DNA of 19,067 nucleotides from Bacillota bacterium (GTDB taxonomy: Bacteria; Bacillota; Limnochordia; Darwinibacteriales; DTU012). The position numbers and the translations under genes were made by a program. The first letter of the stretch is position 1. Each line of letters begins with the position of its first letter. The notes beneath the pieces are model-generated. The model was not told the DNA's origin. It did not search any database and saw only the letters and a list, made by a program, of their open reading frames with translations. This document shows positions 1 through 6,680 of this stretch, one piece after another. The stretch spans positions 1 to 19,067 of the forward strand of contig JAAYLQ010000157.1 in assembly GCA_012521805.1 (NCBI GenBank), read 5' to 3'.

Positions 1-143
1 CAGCTGGTGCAGATTTCCTGTTTTTCTACCGTTGGCTTCCCGCATTCCTGACAGAATTTAGAATCATTTAGGGGATGAACACCGCATGTGGGACAGAATA
101 TTGCTTTTTCACTGACTTCTGCACCGCAGTATCGGCAGTACAT
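1..143 (-). CDS. Double zinc-ribbon protein, N-terminal part only
   Basis: Reading the minus strand from ATG at 143 gives 47 codons that continue past the window edge. A strong ribosome site (AAGGAGG, 157-151) lies 7 bases upstream, which fixes the start. The peptide has paired cysteines C3-x2-C6 and C17-x2-C20, forming one zinc ribbon, then C31-x2-C34 and C45 with the partial codon TG two residues further on, which would begin a second ribbon if it is Cys. This is the usual layout of 'zinc-ribbon domain' or double-zinc-ribbon proteins, where the ribbon often precedes a membrane segment or a variable domain. The remainder is outside the window, so function cannot be stated. It is transcribed divergently from the MATE gene. 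Confidence 0.8.
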   Translation of the reverse strand, partial: MYCRYCGAEVSEKAIFCPTCGVHPLNDSKFCQECGKPTVEKQEICTS

Positions 144-271
144 TCGCGTTCCTCCTTATTCTCACTTCTTTAGTAAAATTTATTTGAGGTTTTCTCCAAA
201 ATCTTATTTAACCCTCTATTTTGAGAAAGGATGGATAAGTGCTCCCGGCCCGGACAGTGGACTTTCTAATG

Positions 272-300
272 CTGAAATGATATGATGTATTTTGTATAAT
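272..300 (+). promoter_or_regulatory. Probable sigma-A promoter of the MATE operon
   Basis: A perfect -10 TATAAT at 295-300 lies 17 bases after CTGAAA (272-277, 4 of 6 matches to TTGACA). The start codon follows 38 bases later with an AAAGGA ribosome site. The 144-337 gap otherwise holds only the divergent leader of the zinc-ribbon gene. Confidence 0.6.
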
Positions 301-337
301 GTTTTAGCGAATATTATCAATAAAGGATCTGAATGGA

Positions 338-1810
338 ATGAGTGAAAATTACCAAGAAACAGAACAGCAGGAGGTTCAAGGAGTAAAGCTGGCGTTAGAT
401 TTGGTAGAAGCCGGTGACGACTCTGGTAATTACGGCAGGCACAGCCGGGTCAGCAAACAACTCCCGCAAGGGGTTACTTCAAAACTCTTGTATAAGGATG
501 TAGTGCGGATTGCCTGGCCGGCATTTATTGAATTCACTTTAACTCAGCTGACCTCCATGGTAGATATGATGATGGTCGGTCAGTTAGGCTCCTGGGCGAT
601 TGCTGCGGTTGGACTGACAAACCAGCCGAAGTTTCTGATGGCTACTGCGTTTATGGCAATGAACGTGGGAGCTACTGCCTTAATTGCCCGCGCCAAGGGT
701 GCCGGTGACCAAAAGCGGGCCAATCTGATTCTGCGCCAGGCGATTTTGTTAACAGCGGTTTTGTCCGCGGCAGCCTCTGTGCTTGGATTCATCTATGCTG
801 AACCTTTAATTAAATTTATGGGTGCTGCCGATGAACAGACTTTAGTAGGCGGTACCATTTATCTGCAGATTCAGATGGCGGGAATGGTAATCTTTGCGTT
901 AACCAGCACTTTTACCGCTGCGCTGCGGGGAGTTGGCAACTCTCGAATTGCGATGACTTATAATTTAACGTCAAATGCAGTTAATGTCTTTTTTAATTAC
1001 TGCATGATTTATGGTAAGTTTGGCTTCCCACGGTGGGAGGTAGCAGGGGCATCGCTGGCAACGGTAATCGGTCAGACGGTTGCCTTTATTTTGGCCTTCA
1101 TTGTAGTGCTGCGGGGTAAACATTTTATCCACCTCCGGCTCAAAGATGGATTTAAACCTAACTTCGAAGCGATTAAAAGCATCATCAACATCGGTATTCC
1201 TGCTATGGTGGAACAGCTGGTTATGCGGGCTGGTGTGATCATTTATGTCAGAACTGTAGCTGGGTTAGGCACAGTTGCCTATGCCACCCACCAGATCGGA
1301 ATGAATATTCAAGCGATGTCCTTCATGAATGGACAAGCCTTTGCTGTGTCGGCGACATCGCTGGTAGGACAGAGTTTAGGGAAAAAGCGCCCGGATATGG
1401 CGGAAGCTTATACTCGGCGCACCCGCCATTTGGGGATGTCGTTTTCAATTCTGTTAGGCTTAACCTTCTACTTCCTAGGTGAGTTTATTGTCTCTTTATA
1501 TACAAATGAGGCGGAAGTAATCGTGATGGGTGCCCAGATCTTAAAGCTGGTTGCCTTAGTGCAGCCGTTTCAATCCTCCCAGTTTATTCTTGCTGGTGCC
1601 TTAAGAGGAGCTGGAGATACTCGGGCAACAGCTCTCATTACCTTCCTCACTGTATTGTTGGTGCGGCCAACTTTAGCGATTGTCAGCATCAATCACCTTG
1701 GCTGGGGACTGATGGGTGCCTGGATTGCTTTGGTAACAGACCAGGTTCTCCGCTCTGCTTTAGTTTTACTGCGGTATAATTCTGGTAAATGGAAGAGCAT
1801 CAGAGTTTAA
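338..1810 (+). CDS. MATE family multidrug/cation antiporter
   Basis: This 490-residue polytopic membrane protein belongs to the MATE family, which exports drugs or metabolites in exchange for Na+ or H+. After a polar N-terminal extension of about 45 residues, longer than usual, come roughly 12 membrane segments in two related halves. Family signatures are visible in the first helices (SMVDMMMVGQLG), in the first loop (ALIARAKGAGD) and in the repeat half (GALRGAGDTR), the last echoing AALRGVGNSR in the first half. The ATG at 338 follows AAAGGA at 322-327. It is first in a likely three-gene operon with the kinase-like and lipoprotein genes: the next start is about 31 bases on and there is no terminator between. 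The substrate cannot be read from the sequence. NorM-like naming would be only a subfamily guess. Confidence 0.93.
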   Translation: MSENYQETEQQEVQGVKLALDLVEAGDDSGNYGRHSRVSKQLPQGVTSKLLYKDVVRIAWPAFIEFTLTQLTSMVDMMMVGQLGSWAIAAVGLTNQPKFLMATAFMAMNVGATALIARAKGAGDQKRANLILRQAILLTAVLSAAASVLGFIYAEPLIKFMGAADEQTLVGGTIYLQIQMAGMVIFALTSTFTAALRGVGNSRIAMTYNLTSNAVNVFFNYCMIYGKFGFPRWEVAGASLATVIGQTVAFILAFIVVLRGKHFIHLRLKDGFKPNFEAIKSIINIGIPAMVEQLVMRAGVIIYVRTVAGLGTVAYATHQIGMNIQAMSFMNGQAFAVSATSLVGQSLGKKRPDMAEAYTRRTRHLGMSFSILLGLTFYFLGEFIVSLYTNEAEVIVMGAQILKLVALVQPFQSSQFILAGALRGAGDTRATALITFLTVLLVRPTLAIVSINHLGWGLMGAWIALVTDQVLRSALVLLRYNSGKWKSIRV

Positions 1811-1841
1811 AAGTTCGGATCAAGAGTAGGTGTATTGCACA

Positions 1842-2420
1842 GTGGTAAATAGTTATGGTTTGGAGCTGGTCAGACAGCTTAAAATTTGCTTGGAACAAAA
1901 TGATCTGGTTATCGCTGCAATCGATGGTCCAAGTGGTGCAGGCAAGACCGAATTAGCCAAGTGGCTGAAACGCAAGTTTGATGCTAATGTTTTCCACATG
2001 GATGATTTTTTCCTCCAACCTCATCAGCGGACAGAAGCGAGGCTGAAGGAAGTTGGCGGCAACATAGATTACGAACGGTTTAAGGGCGAAGTTTTGGATC
2101 GGCTTGCAGCAGATCACCCGTTTGCTTATCAGATTTATGACTGCCGACAGCAGAAGCTGACTGATTGGGTTCAGGTGTCACCAAAACGGCTCAATATTGT
2201 TGAGGGTGTTTACAGCATGCACCCAACACTGATTGACCGCTATAACTTCAAGATTTTTTTGGCGGTGGATCGGGAAACGCAGCTGGAGCGCATCCGCCGC
2301 CGCAGTGGTGAGCAGCTGTTACAGCGCTATATCACTGAGTGGATCCCATTAGAAGAGCGCTATTTTCAGACATATAACTTAGGCGAAAAGGCAGATTTTA
2401 CCATTACTACCACCCCTTAA
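1842..2420 (+). CDS. Uridine kinase-like P-loop NTPase
   Basis: A 192-residue protein of the uridine kinase / phosphoribulokinase-like P-loop group. The Walker A motif GPSGAGKT is at residues 29-36, the HMDDFF substrate/magnesium segment typical of uridine kinases at 52-57, EGVYSMHP (the kinase's second acidic strand) near 121-128, and an arginine-rich lid (RIRRRSGEQ) near 151-159. I placed the start at GTG 1842 because AGTAGGTG (1825-1832) sits at a good distance. An in-frame GTG at 1830 would add four residues but has a poorer ribosome site. The family phosphorylates a nucleoside or related small hydroxyl compound with ATP. Members this short next to transporters are usually annotated only as 'uridine kinase' or 'AAA family ATPase', so the true substrate is unknown. 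Operon position suggests co-expression with the MATE exporter. Confidence 0.82.
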   Translation: MVNSYGLELVRQLKICLEQNDLVIAAIDGPSGAGKTELAKWLKRKFDANVFHMDDFFLQPHQRTEARLKEVGGNIDYERFKGEVLDRLAADHPFAYQIYDCRQQKLTDWVQVSPKRLNIVEGVYSMHPTLIDRYNFKIFLAVDRETQLERIRRRSGEQLLQRYITEWIPLEERYFQTYNLGEKADFTITTTP

Positions 2421-2483
2421 ATTTACAACCAGCCTGCGTAGAATATGCTAGCTGCAGTAAAAGGAGCAGGGGAGGAGGTTGTA

Positions 2484-2987
2484 ATGGTGAAGCGTACATA
2501 CTTGGTATTCTTGCTGGCAGCAGTGGTTCTCTTCAGTGGATGTGTTTTCAGCGGTAGGGACAAGACGGCGATCGAACAGAACTTAGCTGCGATGGGTGCG
2601 GCAGACAGTATTGAGGATGTAGAGTCGATTGTCAGCAATCAGATTGGGTCTGCGATCTACTTTGCCTACAACGGCAAGCAGTTGTTTTCGTTTGAAAGCC
2701 AGTACAGCAAAAATAATCTGTTTGACTTTATGAGCAAAGCGGAAAACATCGGCGTAGAGATCCATGATCTGTGGCAGCAAATTGTTGATTCTGGCACAGT
2801 TGCAATCAAGGGCCGGGATGGGGAAGCGGTGAGCACTTGGAACTCCCGGATGACCCTAAATGTTAACGGCATCACGTATGAGCAGGAGTTTTCTGTGAGT
2901 GTAAAAACCACCTGGTACAAGCACAATGATGTCTGGCTGTTTACCGGAATCGAAATTAGAATTGATGGCAGGACTCAAACTAATTAG
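2484..2987 (+). CDS. Small predicted lipoprotein of unknown function
   Basis: A 167-residue protein beginning with a lipoprotein signal: positive start (MVKR), hydrophobic core and a FSGC lipobox with the lipidated Cys at 20, predicting an anchor on the outer face of the membrane. The ATG at 2484 has GGGGAGGAGG just upstream; an earlier in-frame ATG at 2445 would put 13 residues before the signal and has no ribosome site. The mature part is mixed alpha/beta with a short helical N-terminus and two or three C-terminal strands (TWNSRMTLNVNG, EFSVSVKTTW, WLFTGIEIRID). This pattern recalls NTF2/SnoaL-like folds, but that is inference. I do not recognise the family. The stop codon lies inside the stem of the operon terminator. 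Confidence 0.78.
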   Translation: MVKRTYLVFLLAAVVLFSGCVFSGRDKTAIEQNLAAMGAADSIEDVESIVSNQIGSAIYFAYNGKQLFSFESQYSKNNLFDFMSKAENIGVEIHDLWQQIVDSGTVAIKGRDGEAVSTWNSRMTLNVNGITYEQEFSVSVKTTWYKHNDVWLFTGIEIRIDGRTQTN

Positions 2988-3000
2988 TTTGAGTCTTTTT
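2972..3000 (+). terminator. Rho-independent terminator of the MATE operon
   Basis: Bases 2972-2995 form a perfect 24-base inverted repeat (GACTCAAACTA paired to its complement with a tiny central loop), followed directly by five T. The TAG stop of the lipoprotein gene (2985-2987) is inside the stem, so the terminator is partly coding sequence. Confidence 0.85.
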
Positions 3001-3002
3001 CA

Positions 3003-3031
3003 TGGACCCCTGAGGATAAAGCTGGTATAAT
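3003..3031 (+). promoter_or_regulatory. Extended -10 promoter of the aminopeptidase gene
   Basis: TGG-TATAAT (TATAAT at 3026-3031, with the extended TGn) lies 17 bases after TGGACC (3003-3008, 4 of 6 matches). Transcription should start near 3038, downstream of the TTG at 3031, which argues for the GTG at 3055 as the true translation start. Confidence 0.68.
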
Positions 3032-3054
3032 TGAGATTGTTAGGGGGAATGATC

Positions 3055-4176
3055 GTGCTCGATCCGAGAATCAAAACGTTAGCGAAAAACCTGATTAATT
3101 ATTCCTGCAGTTTACAGCCAGGAGAGAAAGTGTTAATTGAATGTACTGGTTTAGAAACAGAGTTGGTAACCGCTTTAATTGATGAGGCATATCAAGCGGG
3201 TGCCTTGCCTTTTGTCCAGATTAATGAACCGCTGGTCACCCGGGCACTTTTGATGCGGGCTGAAGCGGAGCAGCTGGACTTAATGGCCAAGTTTGATGCT
3301 GCCCGGATGCGGGAAATGGATGTTTATATTGGGATCCGCAGCGGCAGCAATAACAGTGAATTATCGGATGTGCCTGCGGAAAAACTGAAACTCAACCAAG
3401 TGCACTACAGTCAACCGGTGCATGGGGAAATCCGGGTTCCCCACACTAAATGGGTAGTGCTGCGCTATCCTTCGCCGGCAATGGCCCAGCAGGCTGAGAT
3501 GAGTACCCCTGCCTTTGAAGACTTCTATTTCCGGGTCTGCAATCTCGATTATGCCCAGCTGTCCAAGGCTATGGATGCTCTGGTTGAGCTGATGGATCGC
3601 ACTGACCAGGTGCGGATTGTCGGACCGGGAACCGATTTAACTTTTTCCATTAAAGGCATTCCCAGCATTAAATGTGATGGCCGCCTCAATATTCCTGATG
3701 GCGAGGTTTTCACCGCACCAGTAAGGGATTCTGTTAATGGGGTTCTTACTTACAATACGCCTGCCTTATATCAAGGTACTACCTTTACTAATGTTCGCTT
3801 TGAATTTGAGCAGGGTAAAATAGTCAAAGCTAGTGCAGATAATCATAACGAGCACCTCAACACAATTCTTGATACTGATGAAGGTGCCCGCTACATTGGG
3901 GAATTTGCCATTGGGGTCAATCCATATATCCTGGAGCCAATGAAAGATACGCTGTTTGACGAAAAAATTGCCGGAAGTTTCCATTTCACGCCCGGTTCCT
4001 GCTATGATGAAGCCTCGAATGGAAATCAGTCCAGCATTCACTGGGATTTGGTTAGTATTCAGCGGGCTGATTATGGTGGAGGAGAAATGTACTTTGATGG
4101 CGTATTAGTAAGAAAGGACGGTCTGTTTGTCCTTGATGAATTAAAAGCTTTAAATCCTGATGCATTTTCAGAGTAA
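3055..4176 (+). CDS. M29 family metallo-aminopeptidase (AmpS/AmpT type)
   Basis: A 373-residue cytosolic aminopeptidase of MEROPS family M29, which removes N-terminal residues from peptides using two metal ions. The N-terminus (LDPRIKTLAKNLINYS, then PGEKVLIE) is characteristic. The metal-binding and catalytic set is complete: E217 in GEVFTAP, E283 in GEFAIG, H310 in SFHFTPG, Y317, and H329/D331 in SIHWDL. The Glu-Glu spacing of 66 and His-Tyr spacing of 7 match what I recall for AmpS. I chose GTG 3055 since TAGGGGGA (3041-3048) is well placed for it, while the upstream TTG at 3031 is within the promoter -10. It is a single-gene unit with its own promoter; no hairpin terminator is visible before the tRNA operon promoter six bases past the stop. 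Confidence 0.92.
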   Translation: MLDPRIKTLAKNLINYSCSLQPGEKVLIECTGLETELVTALIDEAYQAGALPFVQINEPLVTRALLMRAEAEQLDLMAKFDAARMREMDVYIGIRSGSNNSELSDVPAEKLKLNQVHYSQPVHGEIRVPHTKWVVLRYPSPAMAQQAEMSTPAFEDFYFRVCNLDYAQLSKAMDALVELMDRTDQVRIVGPGTDLTFSIKGIPSIKCDGRLNIPDGEVFTAPVRDSVNGVLTYNTPALYQGTTFTNVRFEFEQGKIVKASADNHNEHLNTILDTDEGARYIGEFAIGVNPYILEPMKDTLFDEKIAGSFHFTPGSCYDEASNGNQSSIHWDLVSIQRADYGGGEMYFDGVLVRKDGLFVLDELKALNPDAFSE

Positions 4177-4181
4177 AAGAC

Positions 4182-4210
4182 TTGACTTTTAGTTAAACAC
4201 CTGCTATACT
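4182..4210 (+). promoter_or_regulatory. Strong sigma-A promoter of the seven-tRNA operon
   Basis: TTGACT (4182-4187, 5 of 6), a 17-base spacer and TATACT (4205-4210, 5 of 6) with an extended TGC before it. This is close to consensus, as expected for a stable RNA operon. Transcription should begin near 4217. Confidence 0.88.
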
Positions 4211-4221
4211 TTAAAACTGTC

Positions 4222-4240
4222 GGGTGAATTTATTTCACCC
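4222..4240 (+). other. Leader hairpin just before the first tRNA
   Basis: GGGTGAA and TTCACCC pair around a TTTAT loop between the predicted transcription start and tRNA-Gly, ending four bases before the tRNA. It has no T-run, so it is not a terminator. It may shape the 5' leader for RNase P or other processing. Confidence 0.5.
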
Positions 4241-4244
4241 AAAG

Positions 4245-4320
4245 GCGGTAGTAGCTCAATTGGTAGAGCATCGCGTTGCCATCGCGAAGGTTGCGAGTTC
4301 GAGTCTCGTCTACCGCTCCA
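4245..4320 (+). tRNA. tRNA-Gly (anticodon GCC)
   Basis: A full cloverleaf: acceptor GCGGTAG/CTACCGC, D-arm with GCTC/GAGC, anticodon stem TCGCG/CGCGA with loop TTGCCAT, T-loop TTCGAGT, discriminator T and encoded CCA. The anticodon at 34-36 is GCC, reading GGC and GGU. First of seven tRNAs in the operon. Confidence 0.97.
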
Positions 4321-4322
4321 GG

Positions 4323-4398
<76 letters not shown>

Positions 4399-4407
4399 GC
4401 TTCTTCT

Positions 4408-4494
4408 GCGGAAGTGGCGGAATTGGCAGACGCGCAAGGTTGAGGGCCTTGTGGGAGCAATCCTGTAAGGGTTCAAGTCCCTTCTTCCGCACCA
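4408..4494 (+). tRNA. tRNA-Leu (anticodon GAG)
   Basis: An 87-base class II tRNA with a long variable arm. Acceptor GCGGAAG/CTTCCGC, anticodon stem CAAGG/CCTTG with loop TTGAGGG (anticodon GAG), T-arm AGGG-TTCAAGT-CCCT, discriminator A and CCA. The extended variable arm confirms Leu. Confidence 0.97.
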
Positions 4495-4503
4495 ATTTAA
4501 TAT

Positions 4504-4580
4504 GGAACCGTGGTGTAGATGGTCAACACGCCGGCCTGTCACGCCGGAGATCGCGGGTTCGAGTCCCGTCGGTTCCGCCA
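4504..4580 (+). tRNA. tRNA-Asp (anticodon GTC)
   Basis: Acceptor GGAACCG/CGGTTCC, anticodon stem CCGGC/GCCGG with loop CTGTCAC (anticodon GTC), T-arm GCGGG-TTCGAGT-CCCGT, discriminator G and CCA. An eight-T run follows at 4581-4588, but no stem precedes it apart from the tRNA itself. Confidence 0.97.
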
Positions 4581-4596
4581 TTTTTTTTGTAATTTT

Positions 4597-4671
4597 TGGG
4601 GTGTCGCCAAGCGGTAAGGCACAGGACTTTGACTCCTGCATTCCCTGGTTCGAATCCAGGCACCCCAGCCA
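4597..4671 (+). tRNA. tRNA-Gln (anticodon TTG)
   Basis: Acceptor TGGGGTG/CACCCCA with the U1-A72 start pair expected for glutamine tRNAs, anticodon stem CAGGA/TCCTG with loop CTTTGAC (anticodon TTG), T-arm CCTGG-TTCGAAT-CCAGG, discriminator G and CCA. A 51-base spacer follows before tRNA-Phe, the longest in the operon, and I see no promoter in it. Confidence 0.97.
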
Positions 4672-4722
4672 CATAGTATTATCTGCCTTGCATTATTACA
4701 CATATTTATGCCGGCAACGGCT

Positions 4723-4798
<76 letters not shown>

Positions 4799-4802
4799 TT
4801 AC

Positions 4803-4878
4803 GCCCCCATCGTCTAGCGGCCTAGGACACCGCCCTTTCACGGCGAAGGCACCGGTTCAAATCCGGTTGGGGGTGCCA
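4803..4878 (+). tRNA. tRNA-Glu (anticodon TTC)
   Basis: Acceptor GCCCCCA/TGGGGGT with a G1-U72 wobble, D-arm GTC/GAC, anticodon arm CCGCC-CTTTCAC-GGCGA (anticodon TTC, with a C27-A43 mismatch), T-arm ACCGG-TTCAAAT-CCGGT, discriminator G and encoded CCA. The body closely resembles bacterial glutamate tRNAs. Last tRNA of the operon. Confidence 0.95.
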
Positions 4879-4885
4879 TAATATT

Positions 4886-4915
4886 AAAGCCAGGAAATTC
4901 CTGGCTTTTTTTATT
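4886..4915 (+). terminator. Terminator of the tRNA operon, partly shared with murB
   Basis: AAAGCCAGG and CCTGGCTTT pair around an AAATT loop, followed by an uninterrupted T-run on the plus strand. The murB stop codon (TAA, read from 4913 to 4911) lies in the T-run. On the minus strand the same stem is followed only by TTTAATATTAT, so it may also end murB transcripts but less efficiently. Confidence 0.88.
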
Positions 4916-5774
4916 GCTCTCCAATAATGCGCAGTTCAGGCTGGAGGTCGACATTATACTTGGTCTTGATTGTTTTTTGAATGTGGGCAATTAGATCCAG
5001 CACATCTTGAGCGGTAGCTCCACCGGTATTAACGATAAAGCCAGCATGTTTAGTTGATACTTGAGCGCCGCCGATGCTGAATCCTTTCAGATTAGCTTCT
5101 TCAATCAGGGGTCCAACATAAAGCCCGGGTGGGCGCTTAAATGTACTACCTGCTGTCGGCTGATCCAAAGGCTGGCGCGCTTTTCTCCTGGCCTGGAGCT
5201 CCTTCATTTTCGCCAAAATTGCCCCCTGATCGCCAGGTTGCAGCTGCAGCACTGCCTCGGCAACGATTACCTCAGCAGTTTGGACCCGGCTGTGGCGGTA
5301 AGAATAAGTAAACTCAGATTTGGTCCAGACCCCCACTTCATCCGCTGTTACCCAGGTTACTTCTTCAACCAGAGGTCCGATTTCGCCATCGTAGGCACCG
5401 GCGTTCATGTAGATTGCGCCGCCAAGGCTGCCTGGAATGCCTACTGCAAATTCCAAGCCGGTGAGACCGTGGTAGGCTGCCAGCTTACTTACAGAACTAA
5501 AGAGGCATCCAGCTGTAGCTCTGATTCTGGTGCCTTCCACCGCAGCAGATGCGAAATTCTCCGCTAACTGGATCACCATTCCCCGAATTCCTTTATCAGT
5601 CACCAGCAAATTGGAACCATATCCGATTACAGTAATCGGCAGCTGGTTGCTTTGTGCATATCTGAGGGCTTCCTGGATCTCGGCAATTGATTTTGGCTTG
5701 CAGAGATAATCTGCCGGCCCACCTACTCCTAATGATGTTAACTGTGCCATTGGAAAGTTTTTGATCAATTCCAT
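4911..5774 (-). CDS. murB: UDP-N-acetylenolpyruvoylglucosamine reductase
   Basis: A 287-residue FAD enzyme that reduces UDP-GlcNAc-enolpyruvate to UDP-MurNAc with NADPH, the second committed step of peptidoglycan synthesis, in the cytosol. Visible features: GVGGPADYL at 16-24, the FAD-binding stretch VIGYGSNLLV at 49-58, LEFAVGIPGSLGGAIYMNAGAY at 107-128, YSYRHS with R160, the catalytic Ser in AGSTF (S210), GGAQVSTKHAGF at 235-246 and the final PELRIIGE with catalytic E280. Length and the absence of the type I insertion point to the short type II form. The ATG at 5774 follows AGAGGAG (5790-5784). It lies downstream of the M23 lipoprotein gene but is separated by a terminator and a possible promoter. 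Confidence 0.97.
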   Translation of the reverse strand: MELIKNFPMAQLTSLGVGGPADYLCKPKSIAEIQEALRYAQSNQLPITVIGYGSNLLVTDKGIRGMVIQLAENFASAAVEGTRIRATAGCLFSSVSKLAAYHGLTGLEFAVGIPGSLGGAIYMNAGAYDGEIGPLVEEVTWVTADEVGVWTKSEFTYSYRHSRVQTAEVIVAEAVLQLQPGDQGAILAKMKELQARRKARQPLDQPTAGSTFKRPPGLYVGPLIEEANLKGFSIGGAQVSTKHAGFIVNTGGATAQDVLDLIAHIQKTIKTKYNVDLQPELRIIGEQ

Positions 5775-5808
5775 TGGAAATTGCTCCTCTCATTCCCTTA
5801 TCCCATAT

Positions 5809-5814
5809 ATTATA
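5809..5814 (-). promoter_or_regulatory. Possible -10 element for murB
   Basis: A perfect TATAAT read on the minus strand, 35 bases upstream of the murB start. The expected -35 region falls in the preceding terminator T-run and matches poorly, and there is no extended TGn, so this is only a likely site. Confidence 0.4.
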
Positions 5815-5828
5815 CGCTATCTTAGCAC

Positions 5829-5855
5829 AAAAAAAGGCAGGTTTCTGCCTTTTTT
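5829..5855 (-). terminator. Rho-independent terminator after the M23 lipoprotein gene
   Basis: On the minus strand AAAAAAGGCAG and CTGCCTTTTTT pair around AAAC, ending in a T-run, about 10 bases past the stop of the M23 gene. The A-run on the other side makes it symmetric, but no plus-strand gene ends here. Confidence 0.9.
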
Positions 5856-5865
5856 CAAATGATAT

Positions 5866-6531
5866 TTAATTCTTTGGTCTGTTGCTGTTGATAAACTCGG
5901 TGGGATCAGCGTAATATTCCCTGACTTTCGACTCCGGCCAGGCTTGACCGTTAGTCCGGGGCCAGCCGTTTTGTGGCAGGTATTTTATGCGAATTTCAAA
6001 ATGGAGATGGGGAGAAAATCTGTTATTAGGACCTTGGCCAACAGTGCCGATGGGCTGTCTGCGCCAAACTATTTCTCCCTCTGAGACCCAGCGTTCTTGG
6101 AGATGAGCGTACTGGGACCAGACCCGGCGTCCGTCAGGCAGATGGTGTTCAATCATCACAATATGTCCCTGGGCTGTATTAAAACCAGAAAAGCGGACAA
6201 TGCCGTTGGCTACAGCGTAAACTGGTTTACCTAAATCCGCCATGGGTGATCCATGCATATTCCAGTCTTCCCCAGGATGCCAGGTGTTGGAGTAGTTGCT
6301 CCACTGCAGGAAGCGGTAACCGGCAACACCCCAACCATTTCCGTCCCGATCGCCAACGGGAAAATCAAAGCCATCAGTGGTGGGAACAGTATCAGGCTGT
6401 TCAGGTGCATCCTGGCCAGGGTCAGAGTCGATCACTGAGGGACCGGATCCCGGCAGCAGTGAATAGCCGCATCCAGTTAAGAATAAAATTCCAATCAAAA
6501 ATACAACTAAGTACAGACTGTGCTTTTGCAT
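5866..6531 (-). CDS. M23 family peptidase lipoprotein (LytM-like)
   Basis: A 221-residue predicted surface lipoprotein with a zinc endopeptidase domain of the M23 (lysostaphin/LytM) family, which cuts peptide cross-links in peptidoglycan. Signal peptide residues 1-20 end in a good lipobox LTGC (Cys21), followed by a Pro/Asp-rich linker to about 55. The catalytic domain keeps all expected ligands: H85 and D89 in HPGED, H143 in YAHL, and H175-x-H177 in HLHFEI. So it is probably an active hydrolase, unlike the degenerate LytM regulators. I chose ATG 6531, with AGAGGTGA upstream; the in-frame ATG at 6555 would add eight residues before the signal. Its neighbour murB fits a cell-wall role. I found no convincing promoter in 6532-6680. 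Confidence 0.92.
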   Translation of the reverse strand: MQKHSLYLVVFLIGILFLTGCGYSLLPGSGPSVIDSDPGQDAPEQPDTVPTTDGFDFPVGDRDGNGWGVAGYRFLQWSNYSNTWHPGEDWNMHGSPMADLGKPVYAVANGIVRFSGFNTAQGHIVMIEHHLPDGRRVWSQYAHLQERWVSEGEIVWRRQPIGTVGQGPNNRFSPHLHFEIRIKYLPQNGWPRTNGQAWPESKVREYYADPTEFINSNRPKN

Positions 6532-6680
6532 TTGCTCACCTCTAATAGCTAACATAAGTTAGTGATACTTAAACCCTATCATGAAGGACAGCATGATGTC
6601 AATATTGGAGGATATTGTAAGGGGAAAGGAAACCAGTATCTGAAAGAGAAATAAATAAGCAAGAGGGGAGGCGTGTGGTT

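Noticed and set aside
4581..4588. T-run after tRNA-Asp as an internal terminator
   Set aside because: No separate GC-rich stem precedes it; only the tRNA acceptor region lies upstream and tRNA-Gln follows at once.
5061..5567. 168-codon plus-strand frame opposite murB
   Set aside because: Antisense to a complete, strongly supported murB; no ribosome site and no recognisable protein features.
6541..6674. Divergent promoters or a riboswitch between the M23 and secreted-protein genes
   Set aside because: I found only a weak CTAAC/GTTAG hairpin and no convincing -35/-10 pair on either strand.
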